Shown piece after piece: positions 13,150 through 19,857 of a stretch of DNA of 19,857 nucleotides. Source of the DNA: Lentisphaeria bacterium (GTDB lineage: Bacteria > Verrucomicrobiota > Lentisphaeria > Victivallales > UBA1829); contig DXVA01000002.1 of assembly GCA_019408975.1 (NCBI GenBank), positions 1-19,857 of the forward strand. The letters are read 5' to 3'. Both the position numbers and the translations under genes were made by a program. Numbering within the stretch: the stretch's first letter is position 1; the number at the start of each line of letters is the position of its first letter. The notes beneath the pieces were generated by a model. That model ran no database searches and was not told the DNA's origin. It saw only the letters and a program-made list of their open reading frames with translations.

Positions 13150-15438
13150 ATGGCTGATACTGTTTATTATGCTCATACTTTGCCGGACAAAGGACCGGAA
13201 TTCTGGCAATACCTGAAAGATCATTTGTGTAATGTCGCAAAAATGGCGGCGCAGTTCGCCGCACCTTTTCATGGGGAGAATTTTGCAAAAGCCGCAGGAC
13301 TTGCACATGATTTCGGTAAATTCAGCCATGAATTTCAGGCGCGGCTGATGAATGCGGAGCTTGATGTGAATTCCCGTGATAAAGATCATTCTTCCGCCGG
13401 TGCGCAGATTCTGTATGAGAAATTCCTGATGGCGGGGCATTTATGCGCTTATGCCGTGGCGGGGCACCACAGCGGTTTGCTGGATCATTGTTCCAAAACC
13501 GGAAACGGCTGTATGGAGGCGCGGCTCAAAAAGAAATTGGCATCGTGGAAAACAGCCGAAGCGGAACAAATTCTTGCCGGGATCGATTTGAATTTCGAAC
13601 GCGATATTCCGCGAACTCTTTTCGCGTCGTCTTCAAGGGAGTTTTCCCTGTCGCTTTTCTGCCGCATGATCTATTCTTGTCTTGTGGATGCGGATTTTCT
13701 GGATACGGAGGCATTCGTCCTGCCGGAGCAGGCGGCGCAGCGTCCGAAGTGGGATTCCGATATTCTTGTACAGATGAACAAATTATTGGATGAACATCTG
13801 GATGGTTTCAAAAGAGAGAACCGGCAGAAAAGATTTAATGAACGTGAAATGCGGGTTCGTGAGTTGAGGAACGGTATTCTGGAGGATTGCCGGAATGCCG
13901 CGGAGCATGAACCCGGGCTTTTTACTCTGACTGTTCCGACAGGCGGAGGAAAAACGCTTTCCTCTCTCTCCTTTGCTTTGCGTCATGCCGTAAAATATCA
14001 GAAGAAACGGATCATTTATGTGATCCCGTTCATCTCCATCATTGAACAGACCGCCGGACAGTTTCACGACATCTTCAAGACACTGGAACCGAACCCCGTA
14101 TTGGAGGTTCACAGCAATATTCCCCTGGAAAATGAATCCGGCGGCGAGGTGGACGAACTTGCTGACGAAAGACGTATGAAGCGTCTTGCCGGCGAGAATT
14201 TCGATGCGCCGCTTGTTGTGACGACAGCCGTTCAATTTTATGAGTCCCTGATGGGGAACCGTTCCTCGCAATGCCGCAAACTTCATAACCTGACCGATGC
14301 TGTGATTATTCTCGACGAAGTGCAGAAAATCCCGGTGGAATACATTCACGTGATTCTGACGCTTTTCAAGGAATTGAGCACGACTTACCGGGATACGGTC
14401 GTAATGTGCACCGCGACTCAGCCTGCACTGGTCGAGAACCGTTATTTCCCGATCGGATTCAAAACGCCGCCTTGTGAAATGATCCGTGATCCGCAGAGGC
14501 TTTACGAAGCCCTGAAACGGGTCAGGATCGTAAATCTCGGAAAGCAGAGCGATGAGGAACTTCTGTCGCATTTTGAGTCGGAGGAACAGATGTTGTGCAT
14601 TGTCAATACGCGCGGTCATGCTTCAAAGCTGTTTCTCGGACTGAAGCGCAGGGAAGGGGATTATCATCTGAGCACGATGATGTGTGCGGTTCATCGTGGC
14701 AAAGTGTTGAAGGCGATTCGGAAACGGGTCGCCGCAGGGCTTCCCTGCCGGGTGATCAGTACACAGCTGGTCGAGGCGGGGGTCGATATTGATTTTCCTG
14801 TTGTTTTCCGGTCGTCCGCCGGACTTGATTCCATTGCACAGGCTGCGGGGCGCTGCAACAGGAACGGTGCTCTGGAAATTGGCAATGTCTATGTTTTTGA
14901 GTCGGAACATCGCCGTTCCGAGCGTTTTCAGCAGTCTGCGGCGAATATCGGCGCGGAGGTGCTGGATGCATACCGGGAAGACCCGCTGGGATTGAATGCC
15001 GTGGAACGTTTTTTCAGTCTTTACTACAATCGCGAGAATGCAAAGTGGGACAGCAGGGATCTGCTGAAAAAGCAGTTTTGGGACTTTGCGCAGGCGAGTG
15101 ACGGAAAGCGCATAGAGCTTCAGTTCATGTTTGCGTCTGCGGCTGAAAAATTCAGAATGATTGAGCAGGACACTGTTGCCGTGATCGTGGAATATGACAG
15201 TGACAGCATTGCACTTTGTGCGGAACTGCGAAGGAATCCGATCATGAATTATGGAACTCTTCACCGTTTGCAGCGTTATACGGTTCAGCTGCACCGGCAG
15301 GCGTTTCTGCGCCATGCCGGACGGGAAATCGAGCTGCTTCACGGTGATATTCCCGTACTGATTTCAACGTGGACCAATTACAAGGAGGAGATTGGTCTGA
15401 CATTTGACGATTGCGCAAGTGATCTTTTAGAAGCTTAA
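13150..15438 (+). CDS. cas3: CRISPR-associated nuclease/helicase Cas3, subtype I-C
   Basis: This is a 762-residue fusion of an N-terminal HD nuclease and a superfamily 2 helicase. Visible motifs are YYAHT at 6-10, the metal-binding H53-D54 in GLAHDFGKFSHEFQ, DKDHS near H80, AGHHSG, Walker A TGGGKT at 264-269, DEVQ at 389-392, TATQP at 421-425 and the motif VI arginines in QAAGRCNRNG (564-573). Cas3 is recruited to target-bound Cascade and unwinds and cuts the DNA. I chose ATG 13150 because I-C Cas3 proteins begin just before YYAH. The longer in-frame ATG at 13096 adds 18 residues and has its AGGAGG 15 bases away. It is the first gene of the operon, 17 bases ahead of the cas5c ATG. Confidence 0.95.
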   Translation: MADTVYYAHTLPDKGPEFWQYLKDHLCNVAKMAAQFAAPFHGENFAKAAGLAHDFGKFSHEFQARLMNAELDVNSRDKDHSSAGAQILYEKFLMAGHLCAYAVAGHHSGLLDHCSKTGNGCMEARLKKKLASWKTAEAEQILAGIDLNFERDIPRTLFASSSREFSLSLFCRMIYSCLVDADFLDTEAFVLPEQAAQRPKWDSDILVQMNKLLDEHLDGFKRENRQKRFNEREMRVRELRNGILEDCRNAAEHEPGLFTLTVPTGGGKTLSSLSFALRHAVKYQKKRIIYVIPFISIIEQTAGQFHDIFKTLEPNPVLEVHSNIPLENESGGEVDELADERRMKRLAGENFDAPLVVTTAVQFYESLMGNRSSQCRKLHNLTDAVIILDEVQKIPVEYIHVILTLFKELSTTYRDTVVMCTATQPALVENRYFPIGFKTPPCEMIRDPQRLYEALKRVRIVNLGKQSDEELLSHFESEEQMLCIVNTRGHASKLFLGLKRREGDYHLSTMMCAVHRGKVLKAIRKRVAAGLPCRVISTQLVEAGVDIDFPVVFRSSAGLDSIAQAAGRCNRNGALEIGNVYVFESEHRRSERFQQSAANIGAEVLDAYREDPLGLNAVERFFSLYYNRENAKWDSRDLLKKQFWDFAQASDGKRIELQFMFASAAEKFRMIEQDTVAVIVEYDSDSIALCAELRRNPIMNYGTLHRLQRYTVQLHRQAFLRHAGREIELLHGDIPVLISTWTNYKEEIGLTFDDCASDLLEA

Positions 15439-15454
15439 CAGGGAGGTGGAAGGA

Positions 15455-16156
15455 ATGGGATACGGAATCAAACTGCTTGTATGGGGAGACCGGGCGTCGT
15501 TTAATCGTCCGGAAATGAAAGTGGAAAGGGTGACTTACGATGTCATGACGCCCAGTGCCGCGCGCGGGATTCTTGAAGCGATTTACTGGAAACCGCAGAT
15601 GAAATGGGTCATCGACCGGATTCATGTGCTGAATCCGATCCGTTTCAGCAATATCCGCAGGAATGAACTGAGCGGAAAGATCGCGGTGAATATGAAGAAT
15701 ACTTCGGACGGCAGCGAGATGGGAGTCCTGATTGCCGAGAACCGTCAGCAGCGTGCCGGCATCATTCTATTGAATGTGAAATACGGAATCGAGGCGCATA
15801 TTGACGTCATTGAAAAGGATCAGAACAACGAACATTCGGGAGCGAAACACCTGGAGATGTTCAAACGCCGTGCTTCCAACGGACAGTATTTCCACCATCC
15901 CTATTTTGGAAACCGTGAGTTTCCAGTCAATTTTGAACTCGTGGAGGAATTCCCGAAGCCGCATGAGGAGCTGAAAGACACCGATTTCGGTTATATGCTG
16001 AATGATATGGTGTTCACTCCGGATAAGAAAGGGCGGATCGTTGAAAGCAGTCAGGGGCGCCGTTTAAGCGCGACTCCGGTCTTTTTCCGCGCGAAAATGA
16101 AAAACGGCGTCATAGAGGTTCCTCCAGCCGTTGCGGGAACGGAGGCGGCGGGATGA
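15455..16156 (+). CDS. cas5c: Cas5c (Cas5d), crRNA-processing Cascade subunit of subtype I-C
   Basis: The 233-residue product has the RAMP-type Cas5 N-terminus with RPEMKVERVTYDVMTPSAARG (residues 18-38), ILEAIYWKP and NPIRFSNIRRNE. In subtype I-C, which lacks Cas6, this protein cuts pre-crRNA and caps the 5' handle. By context, Y44 and K131-H132 look like the Tyr/Lys/His residues described for Bacillus halodurans Cas5d, and alignment would settle it. The start is ATG 15455 with GGGAGG eight bases ahead. A GTG at 15446 lies inside that ribosome binding site and is unlikely. The stop overlaps the cas8c ATG (ATGA). Confidence 0.95.
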   Translation: MGYGIKLLVWGDRASFNRPEMKVERVTYDVMTPSAARGILEAIYWKPQMKWVIDRIHVLNPIRFSNIRRNELSGKIAVNMKNTSDGSEMGVLIAENRQQRAGIILLNVKYGIEAHIDVIEKDQNNEHSGAKHLEMFKRRASNGQYFHHPYFGNREFPVNFELVEEFPKPHEELKDTDFGYMLNDMVFTPDKKGRIVESSQGRRLSATPVFFRAKMKNGVIEVPPAVAGTEAAG

Positions 16157-17928
16157 TACTTCAATCGCTGGATAAGTTGTATGACCGTATAAAGAATGAA
16201 TCGGGGTATAATGTTTCAGAACCCGGTTACAGCCTTCAGAAAATTGCCTTTGCCGTGGTGGTCAATCCGGACGGTTCCCTGTTTCAGATTGAGGATATCC
16301 GCACTTTGAACGGGAAAAAGATGGAACCTCGTCAGCTTCAAGTGCTTGGTGCGAATAAACCCTCCGGCAGCGGATTGAATGCTTCGTTCCTCTGGGATAC
16401 GGTCGGATACATGCTCGGTTACAAGCCGGAGCCCGCAACAGAAAAAGAGCTCAAGCGCACGGCTGATTCTTTCAACGCTTTCCGGGAACTGCACCTTGCA
16501 TGTGAAAAAGAGGTCAATGATCCGGTGTTTTCGGCTGTCTGCCGTTTTCTGGAAAAGTGGGACCCCCGTGAAGCGGGAAAATACCCGTTTCTCGCGGAGA
16601 TCACCGGATATGGCGTGTTCAGGGTCAAGGCGGAACCTGGATATGTGCATGAGCGTCCGGCAATTGTCGATTACTTCAAACGGACCCGGATGAAGACTGC
16701 GGATCAGAATGCGGTGACGGGGCAGTGCCTGATCTCGGGGCAGACTGTTCCGATTGCGCGGTTGCAGGCTTTGATTAAAGGAATCGGCGCAAAACCAGCC
16801 GCATTGGTCGGTTTTAATGACAAGGCTTATGAATCCTATGGCAAGGAACAGGCGTTCAACGCTCCGGTCGGCGAGGAGCAGGCGTTCCGTTATACGGTCG
16901 CGCTGAATGCTCTGACCGATGGTCCGATGAAGCGGCATCATTGCATTTCGATGGGGGATCTGAAAGTGATTTTCTGGGCGGGGAAAAAGAGTCTTGCCGA
17001 GGAGTTTGTCGGCGGATTTTTTGATACGTCCCGTGATTCCGGAGATGATTCTACGCGCAAGAAAATCGCTCTGCTTCTCAAGTGTTTCCGGGATGGCAGG
17101 ATTCCAGACCGGATGCCCGATTTCGACTCGGATGTGCCTTTTTATGTGCTGGGGTTGTCTGTCAATGTGACCCGTTGTGTGGTTCGCTTCTTCTATACTT
17201 CGACAGTCGGAGAACTGTTTGAACACTTCAGCCGTCACTTCCGCGATATGGCTCTGGAACGCCGTTTCGAGAACGATCCCGAATTTCCGACGGTCCGGCA
17301 GATTCTGGATCAGACCTGTGTGCTGAAAGGCAGTTTTCCCGACCGGGACAGCATTCCAAAGAATCTGCCCGGCACGCTGTTTGACTCGATTCTGCGCGGG
17401 ATTGATTACCCGGCAGGTGTTTACAACCGGATACTTCAGCGTCTCAAGCACGACCAGTATCAGGATTATATCAAGGTATCTTTTCTCAAGGCATTTTTAA
17501 TACGTAACCATAACAAGGAGTTTAGTATGAGTCTAGACACAAGTATTACTGATCCGGCTTATCTTTGCGGGCGTCTTTTTGCAGTTCTGCAAAATACGCA
17601 GCAATGGGCGTTGAAAGATATAAAGACAGGTATTCGAGATAGTTTTTATGCCGCAGCTTCAAGTCGTCCCGGCATTGTTTTTCCACGGCTCCTCCGGCTT
17701 TACTCGCATCATCTCGGCAAACTTCCCACAGGCGCCAAGATTGCCCGCGATTCCCTGATGCAGGAGATCATCGATAAACTGGGGCATACCTATCCTATGA
17801 ACCTGAGTCTTGTGGATCAGGGCACTTTTTCGATCGGTTATTATCAGCAGATGCAGGCTTTCTTCCAGAAAGCGGATAAAAAAGAGACCGGCTCCGAAGG
17901 TGAGAATACAAAAGAAGAAACAAAGTAA
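16153..17928 (+). CDS. cas8c: Cas8c (Csd1), large Cascade subunit of subtype I-C
   Basis: This 591-residue protein matches Csd1/Cas8c by position and by segments such as LYDRIKNESG and DGSLFQIEDIR near the N-terminus, LISGQTVPIARLQALIKGIG, GFNDKAYESYGKEQAFNAPV and LNALTDG. It recognises the PAM and anchors the crRNA 5' end in Cascade. The start has GGAGG seven bases upstream and overlaps the cas5c stop. The last 133 codons start with their own ATG and a strong ribosome binding site (see the Cas11c entry). The extreme C-terminus is a charged, probably disordered tail (KKETGSEGENTKEETK). cas7c follows after 35 bases. Confidence 0.95.
   Translation: MILQSLDKLYDRIKNESGYNVSEPGYSLQKIAFAVVVNPDGSLFQIEDIRTLNGKKMEPRQLQVLGANKPSGSGLNASFLWDTVGYMLGYKPEPATEKELKRTADSFNAFRELHLACEKEVNDPVFSAVCRFLEKWDPREAGKYPFLAEITGYGVFRVKAEPGYVHERPAIVDYFKRTRMKTADQNAVTGQCLISGQTVPIARLQALIKGIGAKPAALVGFNDKAYESYGKEQAFNAPVGEEQAFRYTVALNALTDGPMKRHHCISMGDLKVIFWAGKKSLAEEFVGGFFDTSRDSGDDSTRKKIALLLKCFRDGRIPDRMPDFDSDVPFYVLGLSVNVTRCVVRFFYTSTVGELFEHFSRHFRDMALERRFENDPEFPTVRQILDQTCVLKGSFPDRDSIPKNLPGTLFDSILRGIDYPAGVYNRILQRLKHDQYQDYIKVSFLKAFLIRNHNKEFSMSLDTSITDPAYLCGRLFAVLQNTQQWALKDIKTGIRDSFYAAASSRPGIVFPRLLRLYSHHLGKLPTGAKIARDSLMQEIIDKLGHTYPMNLSLVDQGTFSIGYYQQMQAFFQKADKKETGSEGENTKEETK
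17527..17928 (+). CDS. cas11c: Predicted internal translation product Cas11c (small subunit)
   Basis: An in-frame ATG at codon 459 of cas8c is preceded by AAGGAG (17515-17520) with a six-base spacer, as good as any ribosome binding site in the operon. It would yield 133 residues starting MSLDTSITDPAYLCGRLFAVLQ and mostly helical up to the acidic tail. In type I-C systems a Cas11c small subunit made from an internal start in cas8c is established. The size and position here fit that model. The codons around the site (TTA, ATA, AGT, CTA, ACA) are AT-rich and unlike the flanking gene, which suggests selection for initiation. The prediction rests on sequence only. Confidence 0.75.
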   Translation: MSLDTSITDPAYLCGRLFAVLQNTQQWALKDIKTGIRDSFYAAASSRPGIVFPRLLRLYSHHLGKLPTGAKIARDSLMQEIIDKLGHTYPMNLSLVDQGTFSIGYYQQMQAFFQKADKKETGSEGENTKEETK

Positions 17929-17963
17929 TTTTCAGATAACACAAAAAAAGAGGAGATAGAGCC

Positions 17964-18824
17964 ATGACACGTTACGATTTCATGTTCGTTTTTGATGCGA
18001 AGAATGCAAATCCGAATGGAGATCCCGATGCCGGGAACATGCCGAGAATTGATCCGGAAACAGGAAAAGGCGTAATTACGGATGTCTGCCTGAAACGCAA
18101 GATCCGTAATTATGTTCAGTTGAAATATCAGGATGGCGTGAATCACCGGATCTATTTCAAGGATGCCGTTGTTTTGAATAACATGCACAAGGAGGCTTAT
18201 GATGCCGTCGGATTGCCACCTTCCAATAAACTTCCGAAAGATTTGAAAAAGGCGCGTGAACTGACGGCTTTCATGTGCCGGAACTTTTATGACATCCGTG
18301 CATTCGGCGCGGTCATGACAACCGATGTCAACTGCGGGCAGGTCCGTGGCCCGGTCCAGTTGTCTTTTGCGAATTCGCTGGATCCGATTTTCATTGCGGA
18401 ACATGCAATCACCCGCAGTTCCGTCACGAATGAAAAGGATGCTGTCAACAAGGAGCGTGAGATGGGGCGCAAATATACGATTCCTTATGGCCTGTATGTT
18501 GCTTACGGATTCGTGAATCCCCGTCTTGCGGCTGAGACCGGATTCAATGAAGACGATCTGGCTCTGCTGTGGGAAGCTCTGGAAAAGGCATTCGAGTTCG
18601 ACCAGTCCGCGGCACGCCCTGCCGGCAGCATGGCAGCACGCAAGCTGATTGTGTTCAAGCATGAAAGCGAACTCGGAAATGCGCCGTCCCATAAACTGTT
18701 CGAGCTTGTAAAGATTGCACGTGCGAACGATCCGAAGGCGCCGCCGAGAGCTTTCGAGGACTATGCGGTTGCAATCGACAAGGAACATTGTCCGAAAGGC
18801 GTGACGATCGAAGAACTGATCTGA
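17964..18824 (+). CDS. cas7c: Cas7c (Csd2), Cascade backbone subunit of subtype I-C
   Basis: The 286-residue product has the hallmark N-terminus DFMFVFDAKNANPNGDPDAGN, followed by TDVCLKRKIRNYVQ, DIRAFGAVM, GPVQLSFANSLDPI, and ITRSSVTNE. Several copies polymerise along the crRNA and form the Cascade backbone, displacing every sixth base. It has AGGAG eight bases ahead of its ATG, suited to the high level needed for a multi-copy subunit. It is the last effector gene. An intrinsic terminator follows 18 bases after the stop. Confidence 0.96.
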   Translation: MTRYDFMFVFDAKNANPNGDPDAGNMPRIDPETGKGVITDVCLKRKIRNYVQLKYQDGVNHRIYFKDAVVLNNMHKEAYDAVGLPPSNKLPKDLKKARELTAFMCRNFYDIRAFGAVMTTDVNCGQVRGPVQLSFANSLDPIFIAEHAITRSSVTNEKDAVNKEREMGRKYTIPYGLYVAYGFVNPRLAAETGFNEDDLALLWEALEKAFEFDQSAARPAGSMAARKLIVFKHESELGNAPSHKLFELVKIARANDPKAPPRAFEDYAVAIDKEHCPKGVTIEELI

Positions 18825-18842
18825 ATGGTTTCTGCTGCCTGG

Positions 18843-18885
18843 AAAAGGAAGATGCGTCTTGTCTGGATGTATCTTCCTTTTTTTT
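18843..18885 (+). terminator. Intrinsic terminator inside the cas operon, between cas7c and cas4
   Basis: AAAAGGAAGAT (18843-18853) pairs perfectly with ATCTTCCTTTT (18871-18881). The stem extends inward through CGTC/GATG with one wobble, and a run of eight T (18878-18885) follows. This is a textbook Rho-independent terminator. The spacing between the genes is only 85 bases, so it probably lowers, or conditionally blocks, transcription of cas4-cas1 relative to the effector genes. Confidence 0.85.
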
Positions 18886-18909
18886 ACCTGCTGAATGAGG
18901 TGTGTTATT

Positions 18910-19527
18910 ATGTATTCTGAAGATGATTATATTATGATTTCCGCACTTCAGCATTATCTGTTTTGCCCGCGGCAGTGCGCTTTGATTCATCTGGACCGGT
19001 ATTGGAGCGAAAATCTGCTGACTGCTTCAGGGCGTGTGATGCATGAACGGGTGGATACTCCCGGCAGGCGGCATAATCCGAATTGCAGGATTGAATATTC
19101 GGTTCCGCTCTGCTGCCGCCGCCTCGGAATCTGCGGGACTGCCGATCTGGTGGAGTATCATAAAAAGCCGGGCGGGAGTTTTGAGCCGTCCGTCGTGGAG
19201 TATAAATTCGGGAAGCCGAAGGAAAATCGCTGTGACGAGGTTCAGCTTTGCGCCCAGATGTTCTGTCTGGAGGAAATGACGGGCTGTTCCATTGCATCCG
19301 GGGCTATTTATTACGGTCGTACAAAGAAACGCCATGATGTGATCTTTGACCCGGAACTGCGTGCATTGACCGAACAGATCATCGGTGCGGTTCATTCACT
19401 GATTTCTTCGGGGAAGATACCGCCGCCCGCTTACAGGAAACATGCCTGTGAAAGCTGTTCGCTGTTTGAATACTGCCGTCCGCTGGATTCCTTGCAGGTG
19501 GAACAATATCTGGAGACGATCGAATGA
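18910..19527 (+). CDS. cas4: Cas4 nuclease, subtype I-C
   Basis: This 205-residue RecB-family protein takes part in trimming and PAM-selecting prespacers with Cas1-Cas2. It shows the [4Fe-4S] cysteines (C19 and/or C23 in LFCPRQC; C180, C183 and C189 near the end) and the nuclease residues D79 (GTADLVE) and E97-x-K99 (VVEYK). ATG 18910 is preferred, as GAGG lies nine bases upstream. An in-frame ATG at 18895 would overlap that site, and another lies at 18934. It follows the intrinsic terminator, so it depends on read-through or a local promoter. Its stop overlaps the cas1 ATG. Confidence 0.94.
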   Translation: MYSEDDYIMISALQHYLFCPRQCALIHLDRYWSENLLTASGRVMHERVDTPGRRHNPNCRIEYSVPLCCRRLGICGTADLVEYHKKPGGSFEPSVVEYKFGKPKENRCDEVQLCAQMFCLEEMTGCSIASGAIYYGRTKKRHDVIFDPELRALTEQIIGAVHSLISSGKIPPPAYRKHACESCSLFEYCRPLDSLQVEQYLETIE

Positions 19528-19857
19528 AAAAATTATTGAATACTCTGTTTGTAACCACGCAGGGAACGTATCTGCGGAAAGAGGGACAGGCGGTTGCGGT
19601 CAATCAGAACAAAAAGACGATCATGCGCCTGCCGCTGCATAATCTGAACTCGATTGTTGTTTTCGGGCGGGTTCTGGTTTCGCCTTATCTGATGCATTTC
19701 TGTTCCGAAAACGATATCTTTATCGCGTTTCACCGGGAGGACGGACGTTTTCTCGCGCGTGTGGAGGGTCCAGTTTCCGGTAACGTCCTGCTGCGCCGCG
19801 AGCAGTTCCGTGCGGCTGATTCTCCTGCACGTTCCGCCGCCGTGGCTCGCAATATCT
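19524..19857 (+). CDS. cas1: Cas1 integrase, subtype I-C (partial, cut by the window edge)
   Basis: The first 111 residues are present, starting MKKLLNTLFVTTQGTYLRKEG and continuing through LPLHNLNSIVVFGRVLVSPYLMHFC and the REDGRFLARVEGP segment. This is the N-terminal beta-sandwich domain of Cas1. The catalytic Glu/His/Asp residues lie in the C-terminal domain, beyond the edge. Cas1 with Cas2 integrates new spacers at the array leader. The ATG overlaps the cas4 stop (ATGA) and has GGAG eight bases upstream. cas2 and a CRISPR array are expected next, but none is in this window. Confidence 0.95.
   Translation, partial: MKKLLNTLFVTTQGTYLRKEGQAVAVNQNKKTIMRLPLHNLNSIVVFGRVLVSPYLMHFCSENDIFIAFHREDGRFLARVEGPVSGNVLLRREQFRAADSPARSAAVARNI

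Noticed and set aside
13123..13151. TTGCCG-17-TATAAT as the cas3 promoter
   Set aside because: The -10 overlaps the preferred start codon at 13150, so the transcript would begin after it. Most likely a chance match.
15446..15454. GTG 15446 as the cas5c start
   Set aside because: It lies within the GGGAGG ribosome binding site for the ATG at 15455, and the three extra residues are not part of the family.
18883..18911. TTTACC-17-TATTAT as a dedicated promoter for cas4
   Set aside because: The -10 coincides with the Shine-Dalgarno/start region of cas4 and would initiate downstream of the ATG at 18910. The box also overlaps the terminator T tract.
19524..19857. Search for a CRISPR array or leader in the window
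   Set aside because: There is no set of regularly spaced 30-36-base repeats anywhere in the window. The array is expected past cas2, beyond the right edge.

Overview
The window reads like a stretch of a fairly GC-rich, anaerobic, Gram-negative-type chromosome. A group-B-style [FeFe] hydrogenase, a secreted heparinase II/III-family protein paired with a secreted beta-rich protein, and a subtype I-C CRISPR-Cas operon would fit a gut or sediment anaerobe such as Victivallis and related Lentisphaerota. That placement is inferred from gene content and style only, with no search behind it.

Layout. (1) 1-1835, + strand: the tail of an unrecognised gene, a small [2Fe-2S] thioredoxin-like ferredoxin and a monomeric [FeFe] hydrogenase, closing in a structured repeat and a strong hairpin terminator. 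(2) 2003-5265, - strand: a secreted all-beta protein followed by a secreted heparinase II/III-like protein, with a second repeat copy between them. (3) 5266-5546: a divergent regulatory region. (4) 5547-10517, + strand: pyrH, frr, a GT-C membrane glycosyltransferase, tyrA and a SPASM-type radical SAM gene. From frr onward, each start overlaps the previous stop. (5) 10518-12297: mostly non-coding DNA with a third repeat copy, an RhtA-like amino-acid exporter and a hairpin-rich spacer. (6) 12298-12996: a membrane-anchored TrkA-C protein behind a near-consensus sigma70-type promoter. (7) 13150 to the right edge, + strand: a type I-C CRISPR-Cas operon in canonical order cas3-cas5c-cas8c-cas7c-cas4-cas1, cut inside cas1. 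cas2 and the array should lie beyond the edge.

How the parts work together. The CRISPR operon holds a complete interference set. Cas5c doubles as the crRNA nuclease, Cas8c and Cas7c form Cascade, and Cas3 degrades the target. A strong in-frame Shine-Dalgarno plus ATG inside cas8c predicts a separately translated Cas11c small subunit of 133 residues. A textbook intrinsic terminator sits between the effector genes and the adaptation genes (cas4-cas1), so the two modules may be expressed at different levels.

The least explained element is a dispersed repeat of about 150 bases, present three times (1834-1987, 4335-4482, 10908-11068). Each copy starts with AAATGAAC and ends in a T tract. Two copies sit flush against, or supply, the stop codon of the preceding gene. 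They carry serial hairpins, and in the first two copies the stem substitutions keep base pairing only in one RNA orientation.
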